Positions 49,985-61,992 of a DNA stretch of 64,000 nt are shown here, piece after piece. A model generated the notes under the pieces. That model made no database searches. It saw nothing but the letters and a program-made list of their open reading frames with translations, and was not told where the DNA came from. Numbering within the stretch: the stretch's first letter is position 1; every line of letters starts with the position of its first letter. The position numbers were made by a program, and so were the translations under genes. Source of the stretch: Jacaranda mimosifolia (Eukaryota > Streptophyta > Magnoliopsida > Lamiales > Bignoniaceae); NCBI GenBank assembly GCA_018894105.1, contig CM032128.1, positions 31,705,299 to 31,769,298 of the forward strand, in the 5' to 3' direction.

Positions 49985-52646
49985 TTAATATGAAGCTTGC
50001 TCCACTTGAGGCTTATGCATGAAAAGGTACTGCAGAAGAATATATCTTAGGCACCATCTTAGAGGAATATAATGGAAAATTCTGAATCTTTCTTGTTTTC
50101 AGTTACCTCAAAGGATTTTCCTGATCTCTCAAACTCAAGCATGCTGAGAGCAACTTCACAGCTCTGTGAGACAATAGGCTCAGGATCCTTGGCAAATTCC
50201 GCAAGCAGAGCAATACATTGATCGTCTGCAACATGAGATAGACTGAGGATCAATGTCAAATAAAACAGGGGATACATATAGCTGATAAAGTATACACATA
50301 CCAGTGAAATCAGCACCTATTTATTATCTTTGAAAATGAACCAGCAGCTATGTGATGCTCATGCCGGAGCAATCTATGTTAAAAGTGCTCCTATTAAGGA
50401 GCACCATAGCAAATGCCTATCACACTAAGTTAAATCAAGCACAAAATACAGACCTCCACAGATTTTTTCAGACTACCAATCAATCAAACTATGTTTTGCA
50501 TATAATTTTAACATCTGAATATGCATATCTTTCAGGGATTTCCAAAAAAAATGCCTGACAAAGCATATATCAAAGACTACACTGTATTCTGCTTGTAAGA
50601 AAACGTAGAACAAGAATTTTGAAGAATCATGAATTAATTTTATTTCCTTATACAGGCAGGATTAAAATAGAGACAGAAGCTGAACCTGCAATGGAACCAA
50701 GAGCCTCAGCTGCTTCATGTCTAACCATTGGATGTTCATTTACATCTCTAAGAACCTGGGAAAGTGCATCTGAAGCTTTTTTGTTCTGCAATTGGCCCAA
50801 GACATAGGCAACCTGTGTTCAATCAAATTCAAAATGGGAACAACATATTATAAAAGGGAAAAATAACAACAATTAGAAAGTAATGATCTTCATCAAAGAA
50901 ATTTTCGCTATCCCAGCTGCTACATGATGCTTAAACTTGCTTGATCATAATCATTTAACGGCAACTAGAACCAATAAATACCCTATTAACAACAAAATAG
51001 CCACATAACAAATGCAATCAGAATTATATAGGATAACTAAGATGTTTATAATTTGAAGTTGCAGTAATTCCTTTTCGTTTAGTAGCCAACCACCACAGCT
51101 CATATTCTCCTTTAAAGGCTTGTCATAGATGCATGATATATTTTAGAGATTCTCACTTTATCTGGTAGCTTATGGCCATTCTATTCAATGCTAAAGGGCA
51201 TACTATAAAATGGACGGAAATAGGGAAATAGATTCTAAATGCTCCCAGATACATGAAGGAAAATGAAAACAAACCTCATGCCGCAGCAGAGCACTATTTG
51301 CACTTAGGGACTCAACAATAGCAGAGATGGCTTCTCCTTCCCCAAGGTTTCTAAGAGCAAAAAGAGCAGCATAACGCTCATACATGCTCTTATCTTCATT
51401 CAGTAGAACTTCTCTGAAAATGTAGAAGTGGATCATGCAACAAAGGAAAGCTACTAGTGAAATCAGGAATTTACAATATATGTTAAAAATGACAACCTAA
51501 GTTCTTTTATGGAAGAACAAGCAGCAGGTGCAGCAGGGTCAACTGACAAGAAAGGAGATGATTCTGAGACAGATGTGTTCTTCAGCCCCTCAATTCGACT
51601 CAGGGCCAGTTCACAGGTTTCTCTGACTTCCTGAGCTGGATCTGAAGCCAAACTACTCTTAAGAAGTGGAACATTACATTCTAAACCAATTGCACCAAGG
51701 GCTTCTGCAGCCTGGCGATTTACAAGCTCACATGAGCAACATAAAGCTTAGATGAAAAAATCACTTCTACAGATATATTGAAATATTAAACATTAAGATT
51801 CAAAAGCATGATACCTCATGGCGGACAATGGGGTGCAAGGAAAGATCATTAAGAACTGTTTCTAAAGCAGGGATAGCTTTTGCATCTTGCATCTGACCCA
51901 AAGCAAATGCAGCTTCATGTGCCAGCAGGTTTGAAGAATCCCTAGTTGCTGTAGTAGGAAATATTTGCATCAGAAAATTGTTGTGTGGTTCATTTTTTTA
52001 TTAGATCACAAGCAAAAGGAACTAAATGGCATCAATGAAATCGTGATTTCGTTCAGAATAAAGAAAAAGAACAATAGCCTCATCTTACATGATGTTACTA
52101 CTTTGAGGGGTCAAAAGATCATCGTACACTTAAATGGAAGAAAATTGTCAAATTTTTGCCAACATCCTTTCTATTCCAGCTTCAGTCAAGCATGTAGAGA
52201 GCTCCACTTTCCAGAAGGAACTCTTCAGATTTCGAAATTCACATTTAAGGCTGAGACATTTTTTTTAATTAAAGCAAACAGGCAATATGGTATTGTTTTG
52301 CCATAATTCCATAGTCAAACAAAGAAACGAATAACTAACCTCAGCACTTAATCTCCACAGTTTAAAACTCCAAAACACAAAAATATATAGCTTAATAAAT
52401 TTGAAATTTTCCTATACCTACTTCCGAATGAAAAACTTAAAAAGAAAAGCATAATAACCAAATATATACACATAATCCACCTTGGATAAGCGCATTGCGG
52501 GGGGCGGCACCACGGAGGTTGCGGAGGGAGAAGAGGGCTCTAAACCGCTCTGCGATCGGCTGGTCTTTATCCAACAGTCGTTGGCACAGAAATTCCTCAG
52601 TTTCGGGAGAGACATCGAATGAGCGTCTGGCATCGGAAGAGTCCAT
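49985..52646 (-). CDS. Deoxyhypusine hydroxylase (HEAT-repeat protein)
   Basis: Seven exons: 52646-52481, 51948-51815, 51711-51497, 51413-51275, 50812-50686, 50225-50107 and 50029-49985, joining in phase to 945 bases and 314 residues. It has two blocks of HEAT-like helical repeats. The four His-Glu pairs that hold the di-iron centre are all present: H66-E67, H99-E100, H217-E218 and H250-E251. The enzyme hydroxylates deoxyhypusine on eIF5A, the last step in making hypusine. The last exon encodes only [14 protein letters not shown]; reading through its donor would give an unrelated tail, and the spliced tail fits the family. The ATG at 52646 is preferred over one nine codons upstream (52673) because it gives the usual length. 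It stands head to head with USE1. Confidence 0.95.
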
Positions 52647-53182
52647 TGTAATAGGAACGTAGTTGGAATTCAATTATCGAAGCTCTACCTCTCCCGAACT
52701 TTCAGAAAGCTAGGGTTTAGTGGCAACTTGATCGACGTAGCGTGATTTTGCCGCGGAAAATATTTCTAGGGGCATGGAACCCGTTAAGGCCGAATCGGGG
52801 TTGAATCATGGGTCGACCCAGAACAACCCGTTGCTCGACCCACATACGCTGTTCTGGCCCAATGAGCATGGGCCGACTCTAGCTCAGACTTCAGAAGACC
52901 ATTTGTGATCCTATTTACTCGTCGACCCTTCTAAAATATTAAATTTGCAGAACATCCCCAACCTCTTCTTTTGTCCGGCCCGCTTTCGCGATCCTTCTCT
53001 CCATCTGCATCAGTGTAACAACCGTCGATCAACACGTCACCGTTCCCAAAACCACCCTGTCTTTCTCAGCCTCGATTGAAAAGGAATTTTCGGACCTGTG
53101 ACCTTTCTGAGCTTCCGGATCGGATTTGCCATATCTCCGAGTCTTGCTCTCAGATGTTCTTCAAGTTCAGGATCGAATCCAG
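52647..53182. promoter_or_regulatory. Shared promoter region of DOHH and USE1
   Basis: The two start sides face each other. Site II-type motifs GGCCCA (52856-52861) and TGGGCC (52869-52874) lie in the middle; such TCP-bound elements are common before housekeeping genes and in bidirectional plant promoters. The right part is probably a non-coding first exon of USE1, ending at the GT donor at 53183. Confidence 0.6.
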
Positions 53183-54321
53183 GTACTGAATTGATGTATT
53201 GCTACATTTTAACATTTTCTAAATTTTTTGGCTGTAAAGTTATGGTGTGCATTTCAATGCACAAAAATTCTTTAGAATAAATTATCTCTACCAATACTCA
53301 GGCTAGCAGCTGCTTCGGTAATATATTCGTCCACAATGGCTATTATGAGTTTTGGTATGCATAAAACTACAAGGTTTCACTAATTCACATTGCGGAGTGT
53401 TTGGTAATTGAGTTTATCCGTTTACTGAGAACGTAGTCTCCTCTTGGATTGTCCTGGTTAATTGGGATGGCATTGGTAATTTTAAGTGAAGTTAAAGGAG
53501 ATGATTAACAGATTAAGAAATCTGAGCAAATAACAGTGTCTTTATGGAACATGATTCAGTTATCTGGATTTTTGAAGGTTTTTCAAGCCTGTAAAGATGC
53601 TGATAAGGTATAAAGAAGCCATGTTTGAGGTGTTATCAAAACTCTGGCAGACTGAAATCTTACTTTAGAAACAGAAGAGAACTAATCGAGGCCTTAAAAT
53701 CTGAATTGTAGACAAAATATTAGACTCTGCTGTTTTCTTTTCTTTTCTTTCTTTCTCGACATTTTTTTTCCATGCTTTGCTTCGAGATAGGTGCTGTGAT
53801 TTAGCTACCATTTTGTATCTTATTATTTACTAGTTGTTTGTGCTGGTTGCTATTTTATAGTTCTGTAAAATTTCCTCGTGGAATTCTAAAATGATATTCC
53901 AAGAATTCAATCAAATACTTAACAAGTGTCTCTTGCTTTAATCTTTACTATTTGTTCTCTTAGATGGACTGCTTATTATTCCATCTAAAATCAAATTCTG
54001 ATGATTGTGATTCAACCATTTCTATAAACAAAATCTAACTATTAAAATTGAAGTCATAATGTTTTTGGTTGTTTTTTTTCTTGCCAACTTCAAGCTGGTG
54101 AGTTTGAGGCATTGGATGGCATGCATCGCACAGTCCAACTGATGCATCATTCATCCAGAAGCTGAAGCACTAGCCCTGTGAGGCTGTGATGAATGACCTT
54201 TTGATTATTCTGATAATGTTACGCCTATTGATTTGAATAGTTTTCTAATTCATATTCAGCTAATTTGCAATCTATATAGTCTAATTGGATTTTTATTTTA
54301 TGTGTTTTTTAGGATTCTGTG

Positions 54322-57300
54322 ATGGGTTTGAGTAAAACTGAAGTGAATTTGAGAAGGCTACTTGCAACTGCTCCACAACAACAAAATCAAGCAAAGCTCA
54401 TACATGTATGCTCTCAGTCCTCCCTAGTTAGATGTGCATTCAGTCATAGTTCAATTCGGTTCTGCTCTATATACAATCAAACATGGTTTTATATTCATTT
54501 GTTGGCTATTATAGGGAGAATTCAGAGAGCACATGATAATTCTTACATTGTCATGTCATTTTGTACCCGCTTGATATGAAATTTGAGTTTCTAGACTAGA
54601 GATATCTGATTTATTGTTTAGATATCTGAAAGTCATTATTGTATTTGTTTTCGTACTTATTGGAAATGAGTAATAATTCTTTGGTGTGTGATGCTTATGT
54701 AACTATTTAGTATGTTGCCACTCTACGAGAGCAGCTGGAACAACTGGCAGAAGAGAGGAGTCCAGAAGGTTTGCCGAGGTTCGTGTGATTTTCTCTTTGG
54801 AATCACATTATATTAATTACATCTCACAGGTGCGAACTGATCTACTACATACACAGGATTGGTGGCGTCTGTGTGATTCTGTGTGTTAGATTAAATATTT
54901 TCTTAGACACTTACATATGATCTAATGTGGTTCTACTGACTGTTTTTTGACTACATATTCTCTTCTAGCTAACTGGTTGATCGGTGCTTAAGCATGTGAT
55001 TATATCTTTAGTGGACATTGTAAAAAGTCATTATAACATCCAATTTCATTTGGTTAATGGACATCTAATAAATATGGTGAAATTTTAAAGAAAGATTTTT
55101 TACAGTGAGTCACTAAAGGTTGATTTTGTATTAATTTTATGATGATTTATACACCTGTTACGTGCATTAGCTGTTTGGCGATTATAGGTATTTAATGGTG
55201 TCATTCGATTAGTAAGGACCTTTATGATGAGATCATCTATGCAGTCAAGATTCTATATGATTTCTTTAATGAAGCTATTTGTCCTTTGTTAGCCAGCTCA
55301 TTCCTAACAAGAAACTCTGAAAGGAGTCTCTGTGATTAATTGATTGCTATCAGTATAATAAAAGCCCTCCATTTGACTATTGATGGCTACCAGTTTGAAA
55401 AAATAGAGAGAGAGAGAAGAGGGGGGGGGGGGGGAAGGGGGGAAGAATCCATTGGTGCACTTCCTCTGTACGAGTTTGTTCTATTTGATATGTTACTCTG
55501 GAAAAGCTTTTTGCATCATTTCTTGCTTGGTGTAACACTTATGTTTAATTCTCTAGGATGCTGCTTTTTGCTTTTCCTTTTAATACTTCAATCTTAGAAT
55601 CTATAGAAAGATGTCATCCAGGAAATCTAATGTAATTTAGTTCCTATATTAACTCTTATTGCACCACTCTTTCTACAGGGTATCAAAAGCTCAATTAAAT
55701 GAATATTCGGAGAAGATTGAAGCTATAGCAGCTAAATTAGTTGTCAGTGAGGTACATTGTATTTGTGAGCTGGATGATTGTTGAATTTTAGCTTCTTCTT
55801 TACTTGAGTTTGTATATTTTAATAACTCTACATGGGGTTGCAGTTTATTTACAACAATTTCAAAGAAAGTAGAATATAATGCACTATTACAAACATCTAT
55901 CCATTTTCCTTTTTCATTTTTTATTTTTTTATTTTAATGTTTGGCTTTTCAGTTAGTAAATGTGGATGATTATTATGATTTTCTGGAGAGGAGAAATTTC
56001 TTGGGGTCCTCTGAACTAAACTTTCACTTATAAGACAGCCTGGTGGCTGTAGATTTGAACAATTTCATTATTTCTTTTTTTTTTTTTTTTTCTCACTCTT
56101 TTCTTTTGCTTCCTCTTCCTCCTGATATGATCTATATATGTTTTGAAGATGAAAATACCTGTAGTTTGATGCTTTATTGTGAACCTCCATTTTTTTCAGA
56201 AGGTCGGTTACCCATTATTACCCGTTATCATCCATATCGCCACTTTGATTTTGCTAAATTTTCCCACAATTGAATGTTGCTTAGGAAATCAGACTTCGAC
56301 TCTTGCTTAGACTTTTCTTTCTCTTTACGGCTCAAGAGTTTCTCTCCCTTCTATGATGGGAAGCATGCAAAAAGGTTTCCTGCCTCCAGGATTATGCTCT
56401 TCCTTTTTTGCCTTAAATACTGACTCAAACAGAAAAACAGAGTATGGTGCTGACATGATTGCCTCCTCGAATTGAACACTAGAAAATAAAGAACAACCTC
56501 TGTATTGTAAACTGATCGTGTTTATTGAGTTTCAAAATACTCTAGTATGGTATCGTCTCTAACAACACCCTTTTCCTTGGCTAAATTCCAGTCCAGCACT
56601 CAACTTTCCGAGGAGCCTAATCTTGAGACTAAGGTCAGGGAATCCCCTTCTACATCAGAGGGAGAAAGTGTTCACTCTCCTAGAGGACTGCGGAGGAGAT
56701 TTGTGTATGCAAATGGCAGTTATGCTTCTTATTGCATTATATGTTGCCAAATATTTTCTGACCTTCAGTTGATACAGGCCCCCATCCGAAGATAGACCCA
56801 CCAGCACTGTTGAGGATAGTAATGCTACAAGGTCTGTCAAATTGGATGCTGCAGCACAGGCTCATATTGCAAAACATAGGTACTGTTAATATCTACACTG
56901 TTTTCTGAAGTTTGTTGATGAGAAGTTATTCCCGAGAATCAGATGCAACTAGTGTAACTGATATTCCGGATGAGCTTATATTAAACAAGTTCAATATTGA
57001 TATTGCTGGTATATTTAGTTGAATGAGCTTACAGTTGATGATTTGGCATATGAAGAACATTAGATCCAGAACCATGTTTGTGATGGGGTGCTGGATAAAA
57101 TTCGACCAAGCCACAATGGCAACAATGTATCTCTTTTGAACAGATTGTACATAGATGAATAATGTTGTGTTTGGGTTATATGGCTACCAAAGTTCAGATT
57201 AGTGTTCTGATCTCATAAAGTTGGTGCCAGGTTACCATGTCTGGTTAAACTAGGCTATTGTTTCTGCTGACTTTTAATTGATCAATTTCCTTCTTTTCTT

Positions 57301-58187
57301 TTTTGTACTTCTTAACTTCATGTGCTTATTGCAGATTATGATTATGTTTGTTGTTTTCTACAGAAAGCTACAAGAAGATTTGACCGATGAAATGGTTGGT
57401 TTGGCGCGGCAACTCAAAGAGAGTAGTCTCATGATGAACCAATCCATCAAAAACACTGAGAAGGTGGGTAGAATGTTGTTTGTTTAACTTCTAGCCACAG
57501 GAAATTGCTTTTGGATACAGGATTCAACCCCTTTTCATTGCAAGATTGTCGCCACATACAACTTTTATATGCATATCATTTGGCACGTGAGAGAGCAAGC
57601 TATTTCTTGTTTTAGTAATATGTCAATATCAACGAAATTGTATCTATAATACAGTAATTTTTCCACATAGACAAGATTAAAACCATGAGCTCCTTTGTTT
57701 CTGCGCTGCATTTTGCAATGCGAACCAACAACTAACCGCATTCATGCATTCACGAGCTTCATTTTCATTTACTCTCGAATGGTATGTCAATTCATAGTAT
57801 CATTGCTGTTGCTTTCTGTTTCCTGTTACCGTTGGGGTTCACTTCAGGAAGGCTTTATGTTATTGCTGCTAATAAATGCCATATGCCTCCAGTGTATTCC
57901 TGCTGAAGGCACTACTTAATTCCTTCAGTTTTTCCACCTTATTTAACTCCTATCCATCTTTCCCTGTCCCCATCCAACTGATCAACTGGTTTGGTATCTT
58001 TTTGTCATAGACACTTGACTCAACCGAGAAGGCTGTTGAACACAGCTTGGCAAGCACTGGACACGCCAACACACGGGCAACGGAGGTTTACTCACAGAGT
58101 ATGAAAACATCATGTTTCCAATGGCTAGTGATCTTTGTCATGACGTGCATATTCGTCATGGTCGTACTACTTATCCGTATTACTTAG
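54322..58187 (+). CDS. SNARE protein USE1
   Basis: Seven coding exons: 54322-54405, 54711-54778, 55679-55751, 56592-56704, 56778-56879, 57364-57463 and 58011-58187, joining to 717 bases and 238 residues. An upstream non-coding exon ending at 53182 and an intron to 54312 are inferred from splice sites. Order: N-terminal helix (about 1-75), Ser/Glu-rich linker (76-115) with GLRRRF, SNARE helix (about 145-205) with D183 as candidate central-layer residue, and one C-terminal membrane anchor (about 216-236) followed by RIT. USE1 is an ER tail-anchored SNARE acting in Golgi-to-ER retrieval with Sec20 and Syntaxin 18-type partners. Exon 4 must end at GT|GTATGC (56704) to keep frame. Introns are GT-AG. 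Confidence 0.93.
55415..55442 (+). repeat. G-rich tract in a USE1 intron
   Basis: GA repeats run into about 14 consecutive G, then AAGGGGGGAAG, inside the intron between coding exons 2 and 3. It is a candidate G-quadruplex on the transcribed RNA. Confidence 0.6.
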
Positions 58188-60548
58188 AAAACTGATTTCT
58201 GGTGGGACCATAATAGCTACAGAATATTAACATCTGTTATATATGTGAACTGTACTTTGGAGTAGATTTTAGACTTAAAACCATGTATATGTGCTAAAGA
58301 AACCGCGCCTTTTCTTCATTCTTTCTTTTTTTTTGTAATGAAGCAACAGTTGATTGTTAGAATGGTCATTTGGGAAAGACATATAAGTTGATCAAATGTT
58401 TGTGTGAAGTTTGAGATTATAAAGGTGACTGATAATATAAAAGAGAGAGGTTGTTGGTGTTTTTCTACTTAATTTAAGTAGTAGTTATTTGGGGCATGTA
58501 TGTTTGTCTTCAACTTCTTGTTTGATTTGTTGGTAGGAATGATGTGTTCATCAGGACTGGACTTTGTCAAGTCTCTTTCTTGTCTCTATTTTGTTTGGGT
58601 CAAATGTAATATTGACGAGGGCTATGTTCTTACAGGTTCATTCACTCATTCTAATACTTTAGACCCATTTGCCCGGCGACGCCAGAAAGATAAATACAAA
58701 CAAAGGACAAGAAGAATAAATATTCGTAGAATTTGAGAAATAATTTGACGTCCAAAAATATCAAAAAATAATAAATAAAAAAAAAGAAATGGTAAAATCA
58801 AGAATTGAACCCAGGGCTTAAACGGCGGCAAGGCACCCAAGAGTTGCTTTTAAGGATTTTTTTTTTAAAAAAAAAAAGAGAGAAAAAAAGAAAAAGAAAA
58901 ACCCTTCCACAAGTTCTGTGTAGTATGAAAGAAGTCCTCCAAGTCCCCAACAAGCAAGGGATTGAGCTTAATATTACGTTTGAGCTCATTAAAGTGCATG
59001 TTTAAATGATGTATTGAGCAGAAATGGCTCCATGGTGTAATTAGTTGATCCCCTTATGCACTTTATGTAAGGAGTAGTTCTAGAGAAGTCAAATAATTAT
59101 ATTTTGATAATAATAAAATCTATTATCAAATATAAATATTTAACTGCATCGAATTTTCAATATGAAACTAGACTAGGGATCATTATATCTCATTATTATT
59201 TTCAAATAATTACATCTAATTCTCATTCTTATTCTTATTCTCATTATCATTTTCAATCCAACCATGAACGGTCGCTATTGAGTTGGGCATACTTTCTCTC
59301 TCTTCAATTAAGCAAATTTCATGAAAATCAAAAGAATAGTAAAACTATCGAGGCTCAAGTCGAACTCAAATTTTTTTAAACTTAGCTAGACTCAAAAAGA
59401 CAGAATTTGGAATTCATGATTCATGAGCTTCCTTTGCGTGTCATTGCCCAAACTCAAGCTCAAATCCTAGAATTAGAAGCTTTGGTCAATATCTAAATTG
59501 AATTTGAATTTATTAATCAATATATTTTTTCACAACTTGAAAAAGCTAAATTGTACTTTCAATAAATGCTTGTAAACAAATCAAACATGACAAACTTTCT
59601 TGTAAAAGCTCTTCACCTGAAGAAAAAATTGATAACAACAATGCACCAATAAGAGTTTTCCACACAAGGTGCATTTGAGGTCGGGTGTATTATTTTATTT
59701 TTGGAAACATCACTAGTAATGTCAATCAGCTTAATATACTGATGATGCATATATCATTTGTTTGAATTGGTGTTTCATTATATATTTTATTTTAAGGATA
59801 CCGTAAAGTATATGTGATTTGCAATTAAATATTTATTTAAAATAATATATTTTATATGCTTAATGTTTATTTATAACAGCAAATGAAACACTAATTAGAA
59901 TATGAACTAAATTTGTTTAATTTTATTTGCACCCTAAGCTACCTAAAGCAATATTTTTTAACTTGCCAGAACAGTAAAATTTCACAGAAACCTTTGGTAT
60001 TAATTTAATCAAGTTGCATATAGTTATCAGATTTCTTCCAGTAATACACATTTTGATCTTCTAATGCAGTAAATCTGAAATACATGGAAAAATTACTTTC
60101 CTTCATCATTACTGCTGTTAGAGATCCATCCATGGAGGCTTGATGGGATTAACTCAAATTCAGTCTACTAGGAATGCAATATTACAACAAAAATTCACTC
60201 TTTGGAAATATTTTCATTCTCTCAAAATAAAATTAGATATTTCCTGAAAATTATATTGTTTTCTCCAAATATTGTTAATAAATTTTAATCATTTTTAAAT
60301 CATTAAATCAATGAAAAATGCACATATTTATATTTTCTATTTATTATTTTGACATATATATTTGCCAATTATTAAACCATGATAAAAGTAACATATATAT
60401 TATATTTAAAAATTTAATGTGATGCTACTAACTTGAAAGGATTATATCAAAATATATCTACAATAAACCCAACACACCGCTAAGTAAATAAAAATTTGTA
60501 TAAAAATATATTTGTAGTAAAATTTGTCATCCCAAAGTAAAACCAAAG
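58188..60548. other. 3' flank of USE1 and intergenic
   Basis: No gene is supported. Near 58800-58818 the minus strand has GCCCTGGGTTCAATTCTTG, a tRNA-B-box-like motif followed by T-rich sequence, without a good A box. An A run lies at about 58867-58877. Confidence 0.45.
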
Positions 60549-60870
60549 ATTTGTACTAGCGTCTACATGACTTAAATTATCAATAGGCTCTTCAAGTACA
60601 TTGAAAATTCATCCCAGAGTCACTCTACAGACCGAAACACTTAGAGGAGCTCTAGTATCAACCACTTCCATTCTTCTCATCAGACCATTTGTAGCACTCA
60701 TAGCTACATCTCTAACTTGATTATTTCCTAATAATTGTTGTACCTCACAAGTCATATTAATTAGTTGACCAACAATATCTCGACCTTTAATTACCAAAGC
60801 ACTATAAATATTAGGCATCTTGCCCAACAGAAAGGCTACATCTAGTACCTGGTCGAACCAAATACACTTT
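60549..60870 (-). pseudogene. Nuclear copy of part of chloroplast atpB
   Basis: On the minus strand the sequence reads [20 protein letters not shown] and later [20 protein letters not shown], a close match to residues about 35-110 of the chloroplast ATP synthase beta subunit. It is a transferred plastid fragment (NUPT), not a gene: the frame begins without the atpB start and hits TGA where the plastid gene has CGA (TLG-R-IF). Beyond it, homology continues through AATTTTCAATGTACTTG and TTGATAATTTAAGTC. Most differences are G-to-A or C-to-T, for example R to Q, D to N, G to R and T to I. Confidence 0.9.
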
Positions 60871-61413
60871 CATCCTCCATTTATTATCCAAATCCATTGT
60901 GAAAACATATTTTCCCAAAACTATATTCTCCTCCCATAACACCTTAAAACAAACAAAATGTGTAAGGGAGAAACATTATATAGAAATCTCACTAGCTTTT
61001 AGAATTATGGGCATCTAGTTCAAAGGCAGGAGACTTTATGATAATTGTAAAACAAATTAATGATACTCATAATGCTAATTCCTTAACCGGAGTCTCTATT
61101 AAAAGCTACACTATTCTCTAATGGTCTAAATAGTACAATCTTAGAAATGGGGATCAACTTCACATTTCCACCAACACGTTTAACAATCGAAGACAAAGTT
61201 ACACAAGTAGAATCAAAAGAGTAATCCAAAACCCTAATTGTATCCAAATTAGGGTTTGATTGTAAAAGGAAATAAGACTATATTAATTATAATCAAGAAG
61301 CTCTTACCAGCAGCAAAGTGATGATTAATTTTTTTCCCATCAACTCAAAGCCTGTACATCATACATCATCCTTAGGCATTTTCACCATTTATTACAAATT
61401 TATAAAATAACTT
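60871..61413. other. Intergenic, 3' flank of the C2H2 gene
   Basis: No gene is supported. The last 100 bases are probably the 3' untranslated region of the minus-strand zinc-finger gene. Confidence 0.45.
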
Positions 61414-61992
61414 TCAAGAATCATATCCAAGTCGAAGCTCCAAATCCAGCTCCTCTTTCTTCTCCAAATCATTCATGTGTGTGAATTCCAAGCTCACATT
61501 CATACCCCAATCCCCAGGGATCAAAGGAAGATTCATGGGCTGTGGATGATCATCAGAATAATCGGATCTATTCTGCTGCTGCTGATGATAATCATTATTT
61601 CCATACAACGGTCTGGTATTTGAGCTGGAAGTGGGAAAATATGCTGCATACGGGCGGTGATCATGATGAGATGCTAAAAAATGGCTTCCTGCAAATTGAT
61701 TATTATTATTACTATTATTATAACTATTACTGCTACTATAACTTGATGCTGACGGAATCTGATGGTACAGTCTGGGGCCTGTGTGAATTTCTTCTTTCTT
61801 GTTGGAGTTAGGTTTATTCTTCGCTCTGTCTTTCCTGTGGATGTTCATGTGGCCGCCCAAGGCCTGCGCAGTGTTGAAACCCCTCTTGCAGAAGACGCAC
61901 TCGTAGGATCGGCCAACGCCTAAGTCGTTGTTTTCTTGATCTGAGTGGTCAATTTCTTCGCTCGATTCTTCATGATAATTATTGGACTCCAT
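61414..61992 (-). CDS. Single C2H2 zinc-finger repressor, SUPERMAN/ZFP11/TAC1 group
   Basis: Intronless, 192 residues, as is typical for this family. An acidic N terminus is followed by one C2H2 finger (about 31-52) with C-x2-C and the plant-specific QALGGH helix, then [11 protein letters not shown], a basic stretch that can serve in nuclear import. The middle is Ser/Asn/His/Gln-rich and low in complexity. The C terminus LDLELRLG is an LxLxL-type EAR motif, which recruits TOPLESS-type co-repressors. This layout fits the ZFP10/ZFP11, TAC1 and RABBIT EARS group; which one is not certain, but the neighbourhood favours ZFP11. Confidence 0.94.
   Translation of the reverse strand: MESNNYHEESSEEIDHSDQENNDLGVGRSYECVFCKRGFNTAQALGGHMNIHRKDRAKNKPNSNKKEEIHTGPRLYHQIPSASSYSSSNSYNNSNNNNQFAGSHFLASHHDHRPYAAYFPTSSSNTRPLYGNNDYHQQQQNRSDYSDDHPQPMNLPLIPGDWGMNVSLEFTHMNDLEKKEELDLELRLGYDS

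Noticed and set aside
50059..50106. Extension of DOHH exon 6 to the in-frame stop
   Set aside because: A good GT donor at 50106 joins to the exon at 50029-49985 whose tail fits the family, so read-through is unlikely.
58800..58860. tRNA gene or SINE on the minus strand
   Set aside because: A B-box-like motif is present but no cloverleaf or A box can be made.
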